Below, one piece after another: positions 1 through 5,409 of a stretch of 6,509 nt of DNA (its first letter is position 1; each line of letters starts with the position of its first letter). The DNA lies in NCBI GenBank assembly GCA_026397455.1, contig JAPLUX010000082.1:1-6509 (forward strand), written 5' to 3'. Made by a program: the position numbers and the translations under genes. The DNA comes from Candidatus Aenigmatarchaeota archaeon. Its GTDB lineage: Archaea > Aenigmatarchaeota > Aenigmatarchaeia > CG10238-14. The notes beneath the pieces were generated by a model. It made no database searches, was not told the origin of the DNA, and was given only the letters and a program-made list of their open reading frames with translations.

Positions 1-209
1 TGAAATATAAAATAAAAGTCAAATTCCATGAAGATTTCTTGAAAGTTGATGGCGATAACATTCTAGTCGGTTTGAAATCAAAACCAGAAAAAGGAGAGGC
101 AAACAAAGAATTGATAAAAAAATTAGCCGAGTATTTTAACGTGCATTCTTCTCATGTAAAAATTTTATCTGGTTTCAAGTCAAGAAACAAAATAGTAGAA
201 ATCCTATAA
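1..209 (+). CDS. DUF167/YggU-family small protein, first base of start codon outside window
   Basis: An open frame from base 3 to the TAA at 207-209 encodes 68 residues. The first two bases, TG, fit an ATG whose A lies just outside the window, so the protein is probably complete at 69 residues. The stretch KPEKGEANKELIKKLAEYFNV followed by VKILSGFKSRNKIVEI matches the DUF167 (YggU/UPF0235) signature: a P..GEAN helix start, then a G..SR.K strand. The family is widespread in bacteria and archaea, folds as a small alpha/beta domain and has no established biochemical role. Its usual length is 70-100 residues, so this is a short member. The stop codon lies 33 bases before the tRNA-Leu. I see no terminator between them, although a TATA-like element overlaps the stop. 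Family call is fairly secure; function unknown. Confidence 0.85.
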   Translation, partial: KYKIKVKFHEDFLKVDGDNILVGLKSKPEKGEANKELIKKLAEYFNVHSSHVKILSGFKSRNKIVEIL

Positions 210-217
210 TTTTATAA
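210..217 (+). promoter_or_regulatory. TATA-like box for tRNA-Leu
   Basis: TTTTATAA is centred about 29 bases before the tRNA 5' end, so transcription would start just upstream of the mature tRNA. A second, stronger-looking TATA (TTTTATATA, 225-233) is only about 13 bases from the tRNA and would place the start inside the gene, so the upstream one was preferred. The choice rests on spacing alone. Confidence 0.4.
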
Positions 218-242
218 GTTAAACTTTTATATATCCAATTAA

Positions 243-328
243 GCAGGGGTTGCCAAGTCTGGTCAAAGGCACAGGCCTTAGGAGCCTGTCCGTTAGTCGG
301 TTCATGAGTTCAAATCTCATCCCCTGCA
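243..328 (+). tRNA. tRNA-Leu (anticodon UAG)
   Basis: A full class II cloverleaf can be drawn. The acceptor stem is GCAGGGG (243-249) with CCCCTGC (321-327) and discriminator A328. The D stem is GCC/GGC (252-254, 268-270) around a 13-base loop holding GG. The anticodon stem is CAGGC/GCCTG (272-276, 284-288) with loop CTTAGGA, so the anticodon is TAG at 279-281, reading CUA and probably other CUN leucine codons. A long variable arm with a CCG/CGG stem (290-300) and the T arm ATGAG-TTCAAAT-CTCAT (304-320) follow. The long variable arm and the A discriminator agree with leucine. No intron interrupts the anticodon loop. The 3' CCA is not encoded and must be added by CCA-transferase. Confidence 0.97.
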
Positions 329-340
329 CTTAAATAATAT

Positions 341-374
341 TTAAAAATCCAGAATCAGAAAGATTTTAATTCTG
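341..374 (-). terminator. Possible weak terminator of the SemiSWEET gene
   Basis: Read on the minus strand, an inverted repeat CAGAAT/ATTCTG (369-374 with 350-355) is followed by GATTTTTAA. It lies 20 bases beyond the SemiSWEET stop codon and between two converging genes. Archaeal termination depends mainly on T-runs, and this one is only five Ts, so the call is tentative. Confidence 0.25.
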
Positions 375-393
375 TATATTTTCTACAAAGGAA

Positions 394-648
394 TTACTTA
401 TCATATTTAATTTTTAAATAAAGTTGATACAAAACTGTAATCCCAAAAATGATGTTCACTATGATAATCGGCATTGATTCAATTAGAACTCCATAAATTA
501 TCCAGAATACAGTCCCGATAAGAGTAGCGACAATCAATCCTAATGATATATCACTTACATTTTTTGTTTTATAAGATTTGATTACTTGAGGAATGAAACT
601 AATCATAATAAAAATTCCAGCAAGATAGCCAATAATTTCTTCAATCAT
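394..648 (-). CDS. SemiSWEET-family (PQ-loop/MtN3) small transporter
   Basis: The 84-residue protein has three hydrophobic helices (about residues 4-25, 36-56 and 60-79). It carries the PQ-loop proline-glutamine at 20-21 (SFIPQ), a basic linker KSYKTKNVSDIS, then W49, YG at 52-53 and N65. In characterised bacterial SemiSWEETs, which are also about 85 residues, the equivalent Trp and Asn line the sugar site, and two copies form a transporter in the membrane. Family and topology are clear; sugar as the substrate is inferred from relatives, and other small solutes are possible. The ATG has no ribosome binding site, but a TATA box about 26 bases upstream suggests a leaderless transcript. It is transcribed towards tRNA-Leu and in the same direction as the MgtC-like gene, 62 bases away, probably from its own promoter. 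Confidence 0.9.
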   Translation of the reverse strand: MIEEIIGYLAGIFIMISFIPQVIKSYKTKNVSDISLGLIVATLIGTVFWIIYGVLIESMPIIIVNIIFGITVLYQLYLKIKYDK

Positions 649-670
649 AATAGAATATAAATCGGGTTAG

Positions 671-677
671 AATATAA
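671..677 (-). promoter_or_regulatory. TATA box for SemiSWEET gene
   Basis: On the minus strand the sequence is TTATATT, centred about 26 bases before the ATG at 648. This places the transcription start at or next to the start codon and explains the absence of a Shine-Dalgarno sequence. Based on spacing and composition in an AT-rich region. Confidence 0.45.
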
Positions 678-710
678 TGTTTTTTAATGAACAATTTAAT
701 TATTTTTTTA

Positions 711-1106
711 TTATAACGTCTTTGAAAGAGAAAGAATGACAAAACTTATCACAGTCAAAAATAAAGATGTCAAATAAAATTCTGCGCCAACACCCATACC
801 TATAGCCGCTACTACCCAGAGTGACGCTGCTGTGGTAAGACCTGAAATCCTATTTTTATCCTTGAATATAGTACCTGCACCCAAGAAACCTATACCTGTA
901 ACGATTTGACCGATCATTTTTGTAGGATCACTTGGCGATAATATTAATGACATATCTGTAATGAAATTTGCCCCCATACAGACAAGCATGTGTGTCCTTA
1001 TACCGGCAGGTTTGTTCAACTTTTCTCTCGTATAACCTATGATAAAACCGAATAAACCTGATAGGAGCAATTTTAATACAATCTGGAATTCTTGTTCTAA
1101 AATCAT
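711..1106 (-). CDS. MgtC/SapB-family membrane protein, N-terminal membrane domain only
   Basis: This 131-residue protein has the MgtC signatures: GYTREKLNKPAGIRTHMLV (24-42), GA (45-46), a GQIVTGIGFLGAGTIF segment (66-81) and GLTTAASLWVVAAIGMGVG (89-107). About four or five membrane helices are expected. MgtC proteins are inner-membrane proteins linked to growth at low magnesium and, in pathogens, to inhibition of ATP synthase. Their role in archaea is not established. Full-length bacterial MgtC is about 230 residues and ends in a soluble ACT-like domain. This protein stops after the membrane domain, as many environmental SapB-type members do, so it need not be broken. It starts at ATG with no ribosome binding site and a TATA box about 26 bases upstream. 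It is divergent from the aIF2-alpha operon. Confidence 0.92.
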   Translation of the reverse strand: MILEQEFQIVLKLLLSGLFGFIIGYTREKLNKPAGIRTHMLVCMGANFITDMSLILSPSDPTKMIGQIVTGIGFLGAGTIFKDKNRISGLTTAASLWVVAAIGMGVGAEFYLTSLFLTVISFVILSLSKTL

Positions 1107-1128
1107 AATATCATCTTCGATTTACGAT

Positions 1129-1136
1129 TAAATAAA
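1129..1136 (-). promoter_or_regulatory. TATA box for MgtC-like gene
   Basis: TTTATTTA on the minus strand is centred about 26 bases before the ATG at 1106, the spacing expected for a leaderless archaeal transcript. It lies 20 bases from the plus-strand TATA box of the aIF2-alpha operon, so the two promoters are nearly back to back. Confidence 0.45.
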
Positions 1137-1156
1137 TTTACAAACAATTTCTGATA

Positions 1157-1165
1157 TTTATTTAA
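1157..1165 (+). promoter_or_regulatory. TATA box for aIF2-alpha operon
   Basis: TTTATTTAA is centred near 1161. With the usual 25-base spacing, transcription would start near 1187, giving a leader of about 13 bases. That leader contains the GGTGAT ribosome binding site (1189-1194) and reaches the proposed CTG start at 1200. The geometry supports the upstream start for aIF2-alpha. Confidence 0.5.
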
Positions 1166-1188
1166 AGTTCTGAACAAGACATAATTTA

Positions 1189-1194
1189 GGTGAT
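1189..1194 (+). promoter_or_regulatory. Ribosome binding site that sets the aIF2-alpha start
   Basis: GGTGAT is complementary to the ATCACC of the archaeal 16S rRNA 3' end and lies 5 bases before CTG at 1200. No comparable element precedes the first in-frame ATG at 1242. The site therefore argues for initiation at CTG. Confidence 0.7.
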
Positions 1195-1199
1195 TTAAG

Positions 1200-1979
1200 C
1201 TGGTAAAGAAGAAAGGCTTCCCGTCAATCGGCGAGATTGTCATGGTTACAGTAACGAACATGACTCCTTATTCTGCACTATGTCGATTGGATGAATATCC
1301 TGGAAAAGAGGGAATGATCCACATATCAGAAGTATCTGGAAAGTGGGTCAGGGACATAAGAAAATTCATCAAGCCGAACAAAAATTACATCGTCAAAGTC
1401 TTGAGAGTAGATGAAGATAAAGGTCACATAGCGCTTAGTTTGAAAAGAGTGGCTAAGGTAGACAGAACGAGAAAGATGCAGTCTTACAACTATGAGAAAA
1501 AAGCAGAGAAAATATTGATGAAGATAGCGAGAAGAGAAAAAATAACTTTGGAGAAAGCATACGAATCGATCGGTTATCAACTGCAAGAAAAATTCGATGA
1601 TATGTTCGAGGCGTTTAAACTCGCTGCCGAATCACCAGATAAACTCATAGAAATGGGAATAGAAAAAAAATGGGTTGAAATTATCCATGAAGTTGCCAAA
1701 GAATTCATTCAAAAAAAGAAGATAAAAATAAAGGCAGAGTTGGACGTTAAATTTTACACAGGCGACGGGGTAGAAAAAATAAAAGAATTCCTGAATAACT
1801 TAATCAATAAATATGGATTAAACATAAAATATATTAGTGCTCCAAAATACAGCGTGGAGATAGAGAGCAATAACCCAAAGTTAGCACAAAAAGAATTGGT
1901 AAAACAGTTGACTAATGCCATAGCTAACATAAAAGACGGTGAAGCTGAATTTAAAATGGTGGGGGAAAAGAATGATTGA
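1200..1979 (+). CDS. eif2a: Translation initiation factor 2 subunit alpha (aIF2-alpha), CTG start
   Basis: The protein is the alpha subunit of the heterotrimeric factor that brings initiator Met-tRNA to the ribosome. From the CTG it has 259 residues, the normal archaeal length: an S1-type OB domain (about 1-85, with GKEGMIHISEVSG and VLRVDEDKGHIALSLKRV), a helical domain (about 90-170) and a C-terminal alpha/beta domain that contacts the gamma subunit. The first ATG in frame, at 1242, would remove 14 residues (VKKKGFPSIGEIV and the initiator). These correspond to the conserved beginning of the OB fold, where relatives have a basic stretch, FP..GE and a valine-rich strand. An in-frame TGA at 1191-1193 leaves only TTT, AAG, CTG and GTA as upstream start positions, and CTG is the only plausible one. 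The stop overlaps the PAC2 start, so translation is probably coupled. Confidence 0.95.
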   Translation: MVKKKGFPSIGEIVMVTVTNMTPYSALCRLDEYPGKEGMIHISEVSGKWVRDIRKFIKPNKNYIVKVLRVDEDKGHIALSLKRVAKVDRTRKMQSYNYEKKAEKILMKIARREKITLEKAYESIGYQLQEKFDDMFEAFKLAAESPDKLIEMGIEKKWVEIIHEVAKEFIQKKKIKIKAELDVKFYTGDGVEKIKEFLNNLINKYGLNIKYISAPKYSVEIESNNPKLAQKELVKQLTNAIANIKDGEAEFKMVGEKND

Positions 1980-2781
1980 AACTAAGATTAGAGTTAATAA
2001 GGATATGCCTAAGTTGAAAGATCCTGTTTTCATCGAAGGTTTGCCCGGTGTTGGGAATGTCGGTAGGATTGCTGCCGGTTATCTTGCCGAGCAATTGAAA
2101 GCTGAAGAGTTTGCTGAATTGTTTTCATCACATTTTCTACCGTTCGTCTTGTTACATCAGAATTCAGCAGTCCACGTCCTAAAAAATGAATTCTTTTTCT
2201 GGAAGGCTAAGAAAAAGGGCCAGAGGGATTTAGTGATATTGATTGGTGACAGCCAGAGCATCGATCCTCAAGGGCATTATGATATCGTCGAGACTACATT
2301 AGACTTTTTAGAAAAATTAAACGTGAAAGATATAATAACGATAGCAGGTTTAAACGTTGGTAAAATGGATAGAGAACCGAAAGTCATCGGGGCTGTGAGT
2401 GACCCTGAGCTCATAAAAAAATACAAGAATTATGGCATAGATTTCAATGCTGGTAGTAAAGTCGGGACGATTGTCGGGGCGTCAGGTTTATTCCTAGGTT
2501 TAGGAAGGTACAGGGGAATGAAAGGTCTTTGCTTGCTCGGTGAAACATCAGGGTTTCCGATAATTCCAGACCCGAAGAGTGCTGAAGTTGTTTTGAGAGC
2601 TTTGACAAAAATACTCAACATAAAGTTAGACATGGATAAATTAGAGGACAAAGTCAAGGAAATGGAGAATTTCATGAAGAAGATAGAAAAAGTTCAGAGC
2701 AGGGCAATAAGACAATTGATATCACAGCAAATGCAACGACCTTCTGATGAAAAAGAAGAGGAACTGAGGTACATAGGATAA
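1972..2781 (+). CDS. PAC2-family proteasome assembly chaperone (COG2047 type)
   Basis: The 269-residue protein has the family hallmark EGLPGVGNVGRIAAGYL near residues 22-38, a GDSQSIDPQGHY segment, a glycine-rich GASGLFLGLGRYRGMKG stretch and GETSGFPIIPDPKSAE near the end of the globular part. A charged, probably coiled-coil tail follows (about 222-260). Archaeal relatives (PbaA/PbaB) help assemble or bind the 20S proteasome. The last residues, LRYIG, recall a HbYX tail, but the tyrosine is one position too early for the strict motif. The ATG at 1972 is chosen because conserved sequence begins soon after it and it overlaps the aIF2-alpha stop by 8 bases; an in-frame ATG at 1939 lies inside aIF2-alpha. 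This gene commonly follows aIF2-alpha and nop10 in archaea, but here nop10 is absent from between them. Confidence 0.9.
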   Translation: MIETKIRVNKDMPKLKDPVFIEGLPGVGNVGRIAAGYLAEQLKAEEFAELFSSHFLPFVLLHQNSAVHVLKNEFFFWKAKKKGQRDLVILIGDSQSIDPQGHYDIVETTLDFLEKLNVKDIITIAGLNVGKMDREPKVIGAVSDPELIKKYKNYGIDFNAGSKVGTIVGASGLFLGLGRYRGMKGLCLLGETSGFPIIPDPKSAEVVLRALTKILNIKLDMDKLEDKVKEMENFMKKIEKVQSRAIRQLISQQMQRPSDEKEEELRYIG

Positions 2782-2814
2782 ACTTAAGAATTTTCGTTTT
2801 AATAAAGTGAGTTC

Positions 2815-3414
2815 ATGACAGAGGATTTATTAGTTCCAAAACAAGACTATTTGTCTGCTGGTATACACATAGGAATGAAGTCCAGGACCGCAGACATGAA
2901 GAAGTTCATCTATAAAGTTAGAGAGGATGGACTAGCTGTTCTTGACCTGAAAATACTGGACGAAAGGGTAATGACGGCAGGAAAGTTCTTGTCTAACGCG
3001 AAGAAAATACTCGTTGTCGGGAGAAAATTGAATTCCCACACACCCATTAAAAAGTTCTGCGAGATTATCGGTTGTGATTATATCATCGGCAGGTTCATGC
3101 CAGGGACTTTAACTAACCCCAGCTATAAGAAATTCGTTGAACCTAATATTGTTCTATTGGCAGATCCTTTATCAGACTATCAATCATTAAAAGAGGCTGT
3201 TGACAGCAGGATACCTATTGTGGCTTTGTGTGATACTTTTAACGAGACGAGGAATATCGATTTTGTCATCCCATGCAACAATAAAGGTAAAAAATCGCTT
3301 GGCTTGGTTTACTGGTTGTTAGCTAGGGAGATGCTCAAGAACAGGGGAGAAAAGGAATTCACGCATAAACTTGAAGATTTTGTGGGAGCGGAGTCAGAAG
3401 AGGAAGAAAAATAA
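2815..3414 (+). CDS. rps2: 30S ribosomal protein uS2 (archaeal type)
   Basis: The 199-residue protein matches archaeal/eukaryotic uS2 along its length: YLSAGIHIG (12-20), the D44-L-K strand, LVVGRKLNSHTPIKKF, GRFMPGTLTNP (92-102), ALCDT and DFVIPCNNKGKKSLGLVYWLLAREML, with an acidic C-terminus as in SA-type proteins. It binds the small subunit between head and body. It lacks the coiled-coil insertion of bacterial S2, as expected. The ATG is preceded by GTGA (2807-2810), a partial match to the anti-Shine-Dalgarno. The 33-base gap after the PAC2 gene shows no clear promoter, so it is probably the third gene of the aIF2-alpha operon. In many archaea uS2 sits with eno, rpoN/K, L13 and S9; that cluster is not seen here. 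Confidence 0.96.
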   Translation: MTEDLLVPKQDYLSAGIHIGMKSRTADMKKFIYKVREDGLAVLDLKILDERVMTAGKFLSNAKKILVVGRKLNSHTPIKKFCEIIGCDYIIGRFMPGTLTNPSYKKFVEPNIVLLADPLSDYQSLKEAVDSRIPIVALCDTFNETRNIDFVIPCNNKGKKSLGLVYWLLAREMLKNRGEKEFTHKLEDFVGAESEEEEK

Positions 3415-3416
3415 CC

Positions 3417-3424
3417 TTTAAATA
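3417..3424 (+). promoter_or_regulatory. TATA box for RNase P RNA
   Basis: TTTAAATA, just after the uS2 stop and preceded by CC, is centred 25 bases before G3446. That base is the first paired position of the P1 helix of the RNase P RNA, so promoter spacing and RNA structure independently point to the same 5' end. Confidence 0.65.
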
Positions 3425-3445
3425 TATCTTGTCCTAATTAAAATT

Positions 3446-3672
3446 GCTGGTAAGCTGAGTAAACGGCTTCGCCTTTCCTTCAAAAGAAAGGTGAGGAAGT
3501 TCCATCCACCTAAGGATGCTGAAAAGCGAACTGAGAAGTTCGTGATCGATATCAGAAACGAGACCACGTGAGTGGATGAAACGGATCGATCACTCCAGTG
3601 GGGTGCAAAGTTAAAAACTGCTTAGACGAATGCCGTTAACACAGAAGATGGACTATTCTTAGCATACCAGCC
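3446..3672 (+). ncRNA. rnpB: RNase P RNA (archaeal, compact)
   Basis: This is the catalytic RNA that trims the 5' leader of pre-tRNAs. P1 pairs 3446-3459 with 3658-3671 (13 pairs, one A-A mismatch), fixing both ends and a length near 227 bases. P2 is AACGGC/GCCGTT (3462-3467, 3632-3637); P3 is a local hairpin (3470-3493). CR-I is GAGGAAGTTCC (3493-3503), and CR-V consists of AGACGAATGCCG and ACAGAAGATGGACTA (3624-3655). The P4 core pairs CCATC 3502-3506 with GATGG 3647-3651. A hairpin CGAACT-GAGA-AGTTCG (3527-3542) fits P8. P10/11 pairs 3542-3550 with 3585-3593, and P12 is only CCAC-GTGA-GTGG (3564-3575). CR-II/III-like AGAAACGAGA and GATGAAACG flank P12. GGTGC at 3602-3606 may be the L15 element that binds the tRNA 3' end. 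Helix names are by analogy. Confidence 0.95.
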
Positions 3673-3677
3673 TTTTT
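3672..3677 (+). terminator. T-run after RNase P RNA
   Basis: CTTTTT follows directly after the closing base of P1. P1 is a stable stem, so stem plus T-run resembles an intrinsic terminator, and archaeal RNA polymerase stops at T-runs. The final T is the first base of the stop codon of the convergent 472-residue gene, so the terminator overlaps its end. Confidence 0.5.
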
Positions 3678-5095
3678 CAATTCAAAAGATTTGGTAAATT
3701 ATCAATTTCTTTAAAATCTAAAATTATATCAACATGTTTTCGAAGATAATCCCTATACAAAGAGTTAGAATCCTTAATAAAATTAAAACCTCCTTCATCA
3801 TCATAAAAGAAAATTGATATGCATTTCATCTCAGGATCAACCAATCTTTTAATAAAAAATGAATAAGCTGCGTGTTCTGATGCTAACACTCTCATAGAAT
3901 TGAAGGAGTTTGCATGACTTGTCAAGACACAAAATGATTTACCACCATATTCAAAATAGTCATCAGGAATGAGAAAAGTTTTATGAATAGTTTGGAGTAT
4001 TTTCTTTCCTTCAGGATATAACCCTAATTTTGTTAGTTTTTTATGAACTAATCTCTCATATTCGTCTAATCTATTGTATTCTCTTTTTGCAGATGCTTTA
4101 AGATGATTTTTCTTCAAATTCACTTCAAGTTGGAATGATTTCTTCAATTTACTAATGTAATTTTTTACCACATTGTTCTGGTTCAAAATCAGAGATCTAA
4201 TCAACTTTAATCTCAATTTTCTATTAAAGACTGGAATTATACCTTCGTCTATTAAAAGTAAAAATAAATCAGGTCTTTGCAATTTCTTCTCGAAAGTTAC
4301 TATTAGAGGTACATTAAATTTCTTCATTAACCAATTTTTCTTTTCAACGAAATCTAGAAACTGTCCTTTATGTATGTAATTAACACTTGTAACTTCTTCT
4401 ACAAGAATTAGTTTGTCATCTGAAAAATAAACAAAATCAAAACATCTCCAATCGATACCTTTACCCAAAATCATGTTGAATTCAAATTTAAGGTTGTTGA
4501 TGATATTTTCTCTAACTAATTCACGTTCTTGTGGTTGTGGTTTTTGGTTTAATAACGATCGTTTTAGATTATATTTTCTCGCATTCTTACTCATCATCCT
4601 TTTCACGGATTCAATACCATATTTTTCAACTAATCTTTCCCAACCTTTCTTACCATTTTCTCTTGCTTTTCCAATATCTACTTCAGTAAAATGTCTTGTT
4701 AGAAGATTTCTCGGCACATCGCCATCAATATGCCATCCAAGTCTTCCATATTTTCTAAGAACATTTGCAGCTCCAATCTTTCCCCCACGTTTACCATATT
4801 CTTTTAACGCTTCGTTTTTCTTTATTATTTTTACAATCCATTCGTTCAGAACTTCATCAAAAGAAATATCAACAAATTTCATCAATTTTTTTACTTGTTT
4901 AAGTGAAAGTCTAGAACTTTCATTTAGGTAACAGAACATCATCCTTCCTGTTACATTCAAAACATTGTTTGCGAATTCTTTCCAACTCAGGTGTGGAGTT
5001 TTATCCCTAGCTAATTCTAGTAATTTTCGTTGTAATCCCTTCTTAAACACTACTCTGTCTTCAATAGTAATGTATTTGATCGTACCCTTAGGCAT
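3677..5095 (-). CDS. Uncharacterised protein with HTH-like N-terminus and two nuclease-like segments
   Basis: I do not recognise a named family. The 472-residue protein starts best at ATG 5095; a TTG three codons upstream (5104) would lie before the predicted transcription start. Residues about 10-90 read like a Cro/XRE-type HTH (LSWKEFANNVLNVTGRMMFCYL, then LSLKQVKKLMKFV). Two glycine-rich repeats follow, EYGKRGGK...LRKYG (99-117) and ENGKKGWERLVEKYG (146-160). Residues 190-270 have helix ERELVRENI, then FDFVYFSDDKLILVEEVTS (219-237) and a helix before VPLIVTF, the order of a PD-(D/E)XK core with D220 and E233/E234 but Thr where Lys is usual. Residues 345-432 repeat this layout (IPDDYFEYGGKSFCVLTS, 377-393) without the two glutamates. 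Inferred role: DNA binding or cleavage. There is no signal peptide or membrane segment. It ends 4-5 bases from the RNase P RNA and is divergent from Sec61-beta. Confidence 0.85.
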   Translation of the reverse strand: MPKGTIKYITIEDRVVFKKGLQRKLLELARDKTPHLSWKEFANNVLNVTGRMMFCYLNESSRLSLKQVKKLMKFVDISFDEVLNEWIVKIIKKNEALKEYGKRGGKIGAANVLRKYGRLGWHIDGDVPRNLLTRHFTEVDIGKARENGKKGWERLVEKYGIESVKRMMSKNARKYNLKRSLLNQKPQPQERELVRENIINNLKFEFNMILGKGIDWRCFDFVYFSDDKLILVEEVTSVNYIHKGQFLDFVEKKNWLMKKFNVPLIVTFEKKLQRPDLFLLLIDEGIIPVFNRKLRLKLIRSLILNQNNVVKNYISKLKKSFQLEVNLKKNHLKASAKREYNRLDEYERLVHKKLTKLGLYPEGKKILQTIHKTFLIPDDYFEYGGKSFCVLTSHANSFNSMRVLASEHAAYSFFIKRLVDPEMKCISIFFYDDEGGFNFIKDSNSLYRDYLRKHVDIILDFKEIDNLPNLLN

Positions 5096-5122
5096 ACTTA
5101 TCAATATTGTTTATTATTTTTC

Positions 5123-5130
5123 AATATAAC
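5123..5130 (-). promoter_or_regulatory. TATA box for the 472-residue gene
   Basis: On the minus strand GTTATATT is centred about 32 bases before ATG 5095, predicting a transcript start near 5101 and a leader of about 6 bases. The upstream TTG at 5104 would then not be in the message, which supports the ATG. Confidence 0.4.
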
Positions 5131-5178
5131 CAATTTTTGGAGGAGTAGAGTTGTGATGAAATAAAACCAACACACTCA

Positions 5179-5187
5179 TTTTTAAAT
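5179..5187 (+). promoter_or_regulatory. TATA box for Sec61-beta
   Basis: TTTTTAAAT is centred near 5184, predicting a start near 5209 and a leader of about 8 bases. The ribosome binding match GTGAT (5209-5213) then sits at the very 5' end of the message, which is tight, so the real start may be a few bases upstream. Confidence 0.45.
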
Positions 5188-5216
5188 CTTCATGTGCTTA
5201 ATTATTGAGTGATAAT

Positions 5217-5372
5217 ATGGTTAAAAAAGACAAATTCTCCATGCCAATGGGTATGGCAGGTATAACTAGGTATGGAGAGGGTAAAGACGAGATAAAGATT
5301 AAACCAAAGTATGTGATTGCTTTCTCTATCGCTGTAGTGATGTTAGAAGTTCTATTGAAAGTATTCGGTTAA
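5217..5372 (+). CDS. secG: Preprotein translocase subunit Sec61-beta (archaeal SecG)
   Basis: This 51-residue gene is easily missed by length cut-offs. The product has the archaeal Sec61-beta layout: a short basic cytosolic tail, MPMGMAGITRYGEG (9-22), a charged stretch ending IKPKYV (28-33), then a single membrane helix (about 32-50) at the C-terminus. It is the small tail-anchored subunit of the SecYE-beta channel. The ATG follows GTGAT (5209-5213), three bases away, a good match to the archaeal anti-Shine-Dalgarno. The alternative ATGs at codons 9, 11 and 13 would delete conserved tail residues and lack a binding site. It is separated by 37 bases from archease, which has its own TATA-like element. 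The family assignment is strong despite the length. Confidence 0.93.
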   Translation: MVKKDKFSMPMGMAGITRYGEGKDEIKIKPKYVIAFSIAVVMLEVLLKVFG

Positions 5373-5382
5373 TTCTAAATCA

Positions 5383-5393
5383 TTTATTTTAAA
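5383..5393 (+). promoter_or_regulatory. TATA-like box for archease
   Basis: TTTATTTTAAA is centred about 23 bases before the archease ATG at 5410. No Shine-Dalgarno match precedes that ATG, so a leaderless transcript is suggested. Read-through from Sec61-beta is also possible, because the spacer shows no T-run longer than four. Confidence 0.4.
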
Positions 5394-5409
5394 CGACTAA
5401 TAAATAATT

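Noticed and set aside
225..233. TTTTATATA as the tRNA promoter
   Set aside because: It lies only about 13 bases before the mature tRNA, so a start 25 bases downstream would fall inside the D arm.
1326..1586. 86-codon minus-strand open frame inside aIF2-alpha
   Set aside because: It lies fully within a conserved initiation factor gene on the other strand and has a low-complexity Phe/Tyr/Ser composition, so it is a shadow frame.
1939..1971. Upstream in-frame ATG for the PAC2 gene at 1939
   Set aside because: It would add 11 residues (MKLNLKWWGKR) read from within aIF2-alpha that do not resemble the family's start. The ATG at 1972 gives the usual stop-start overlap.
2430..2675. 81-codon minus-strand open frame inside the PAC2 gene
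   Set aside because: It is antisense to the conserved C-terminal half of the PAC2 protein, with no promoter, binding site or recognisable domain.
4473..4931. 152-codon plus-strand open frame inside the 472-residue gene
   Set aside because: Its product is a run of Phe, Leu, Ser and Asn typical of the complement of a lysine-rich AT-rich gene. It shows no motif, and the opposite strand has clear coding logic.
5139..5143. GGAGG Shine-Dalgarno-like sequence on the plus strand
   Set aside because: The only nearby ATG (5156) is followed after one codon by TAA, and no open frame of useful length follows. It is probably chance within the divergent promoter region.
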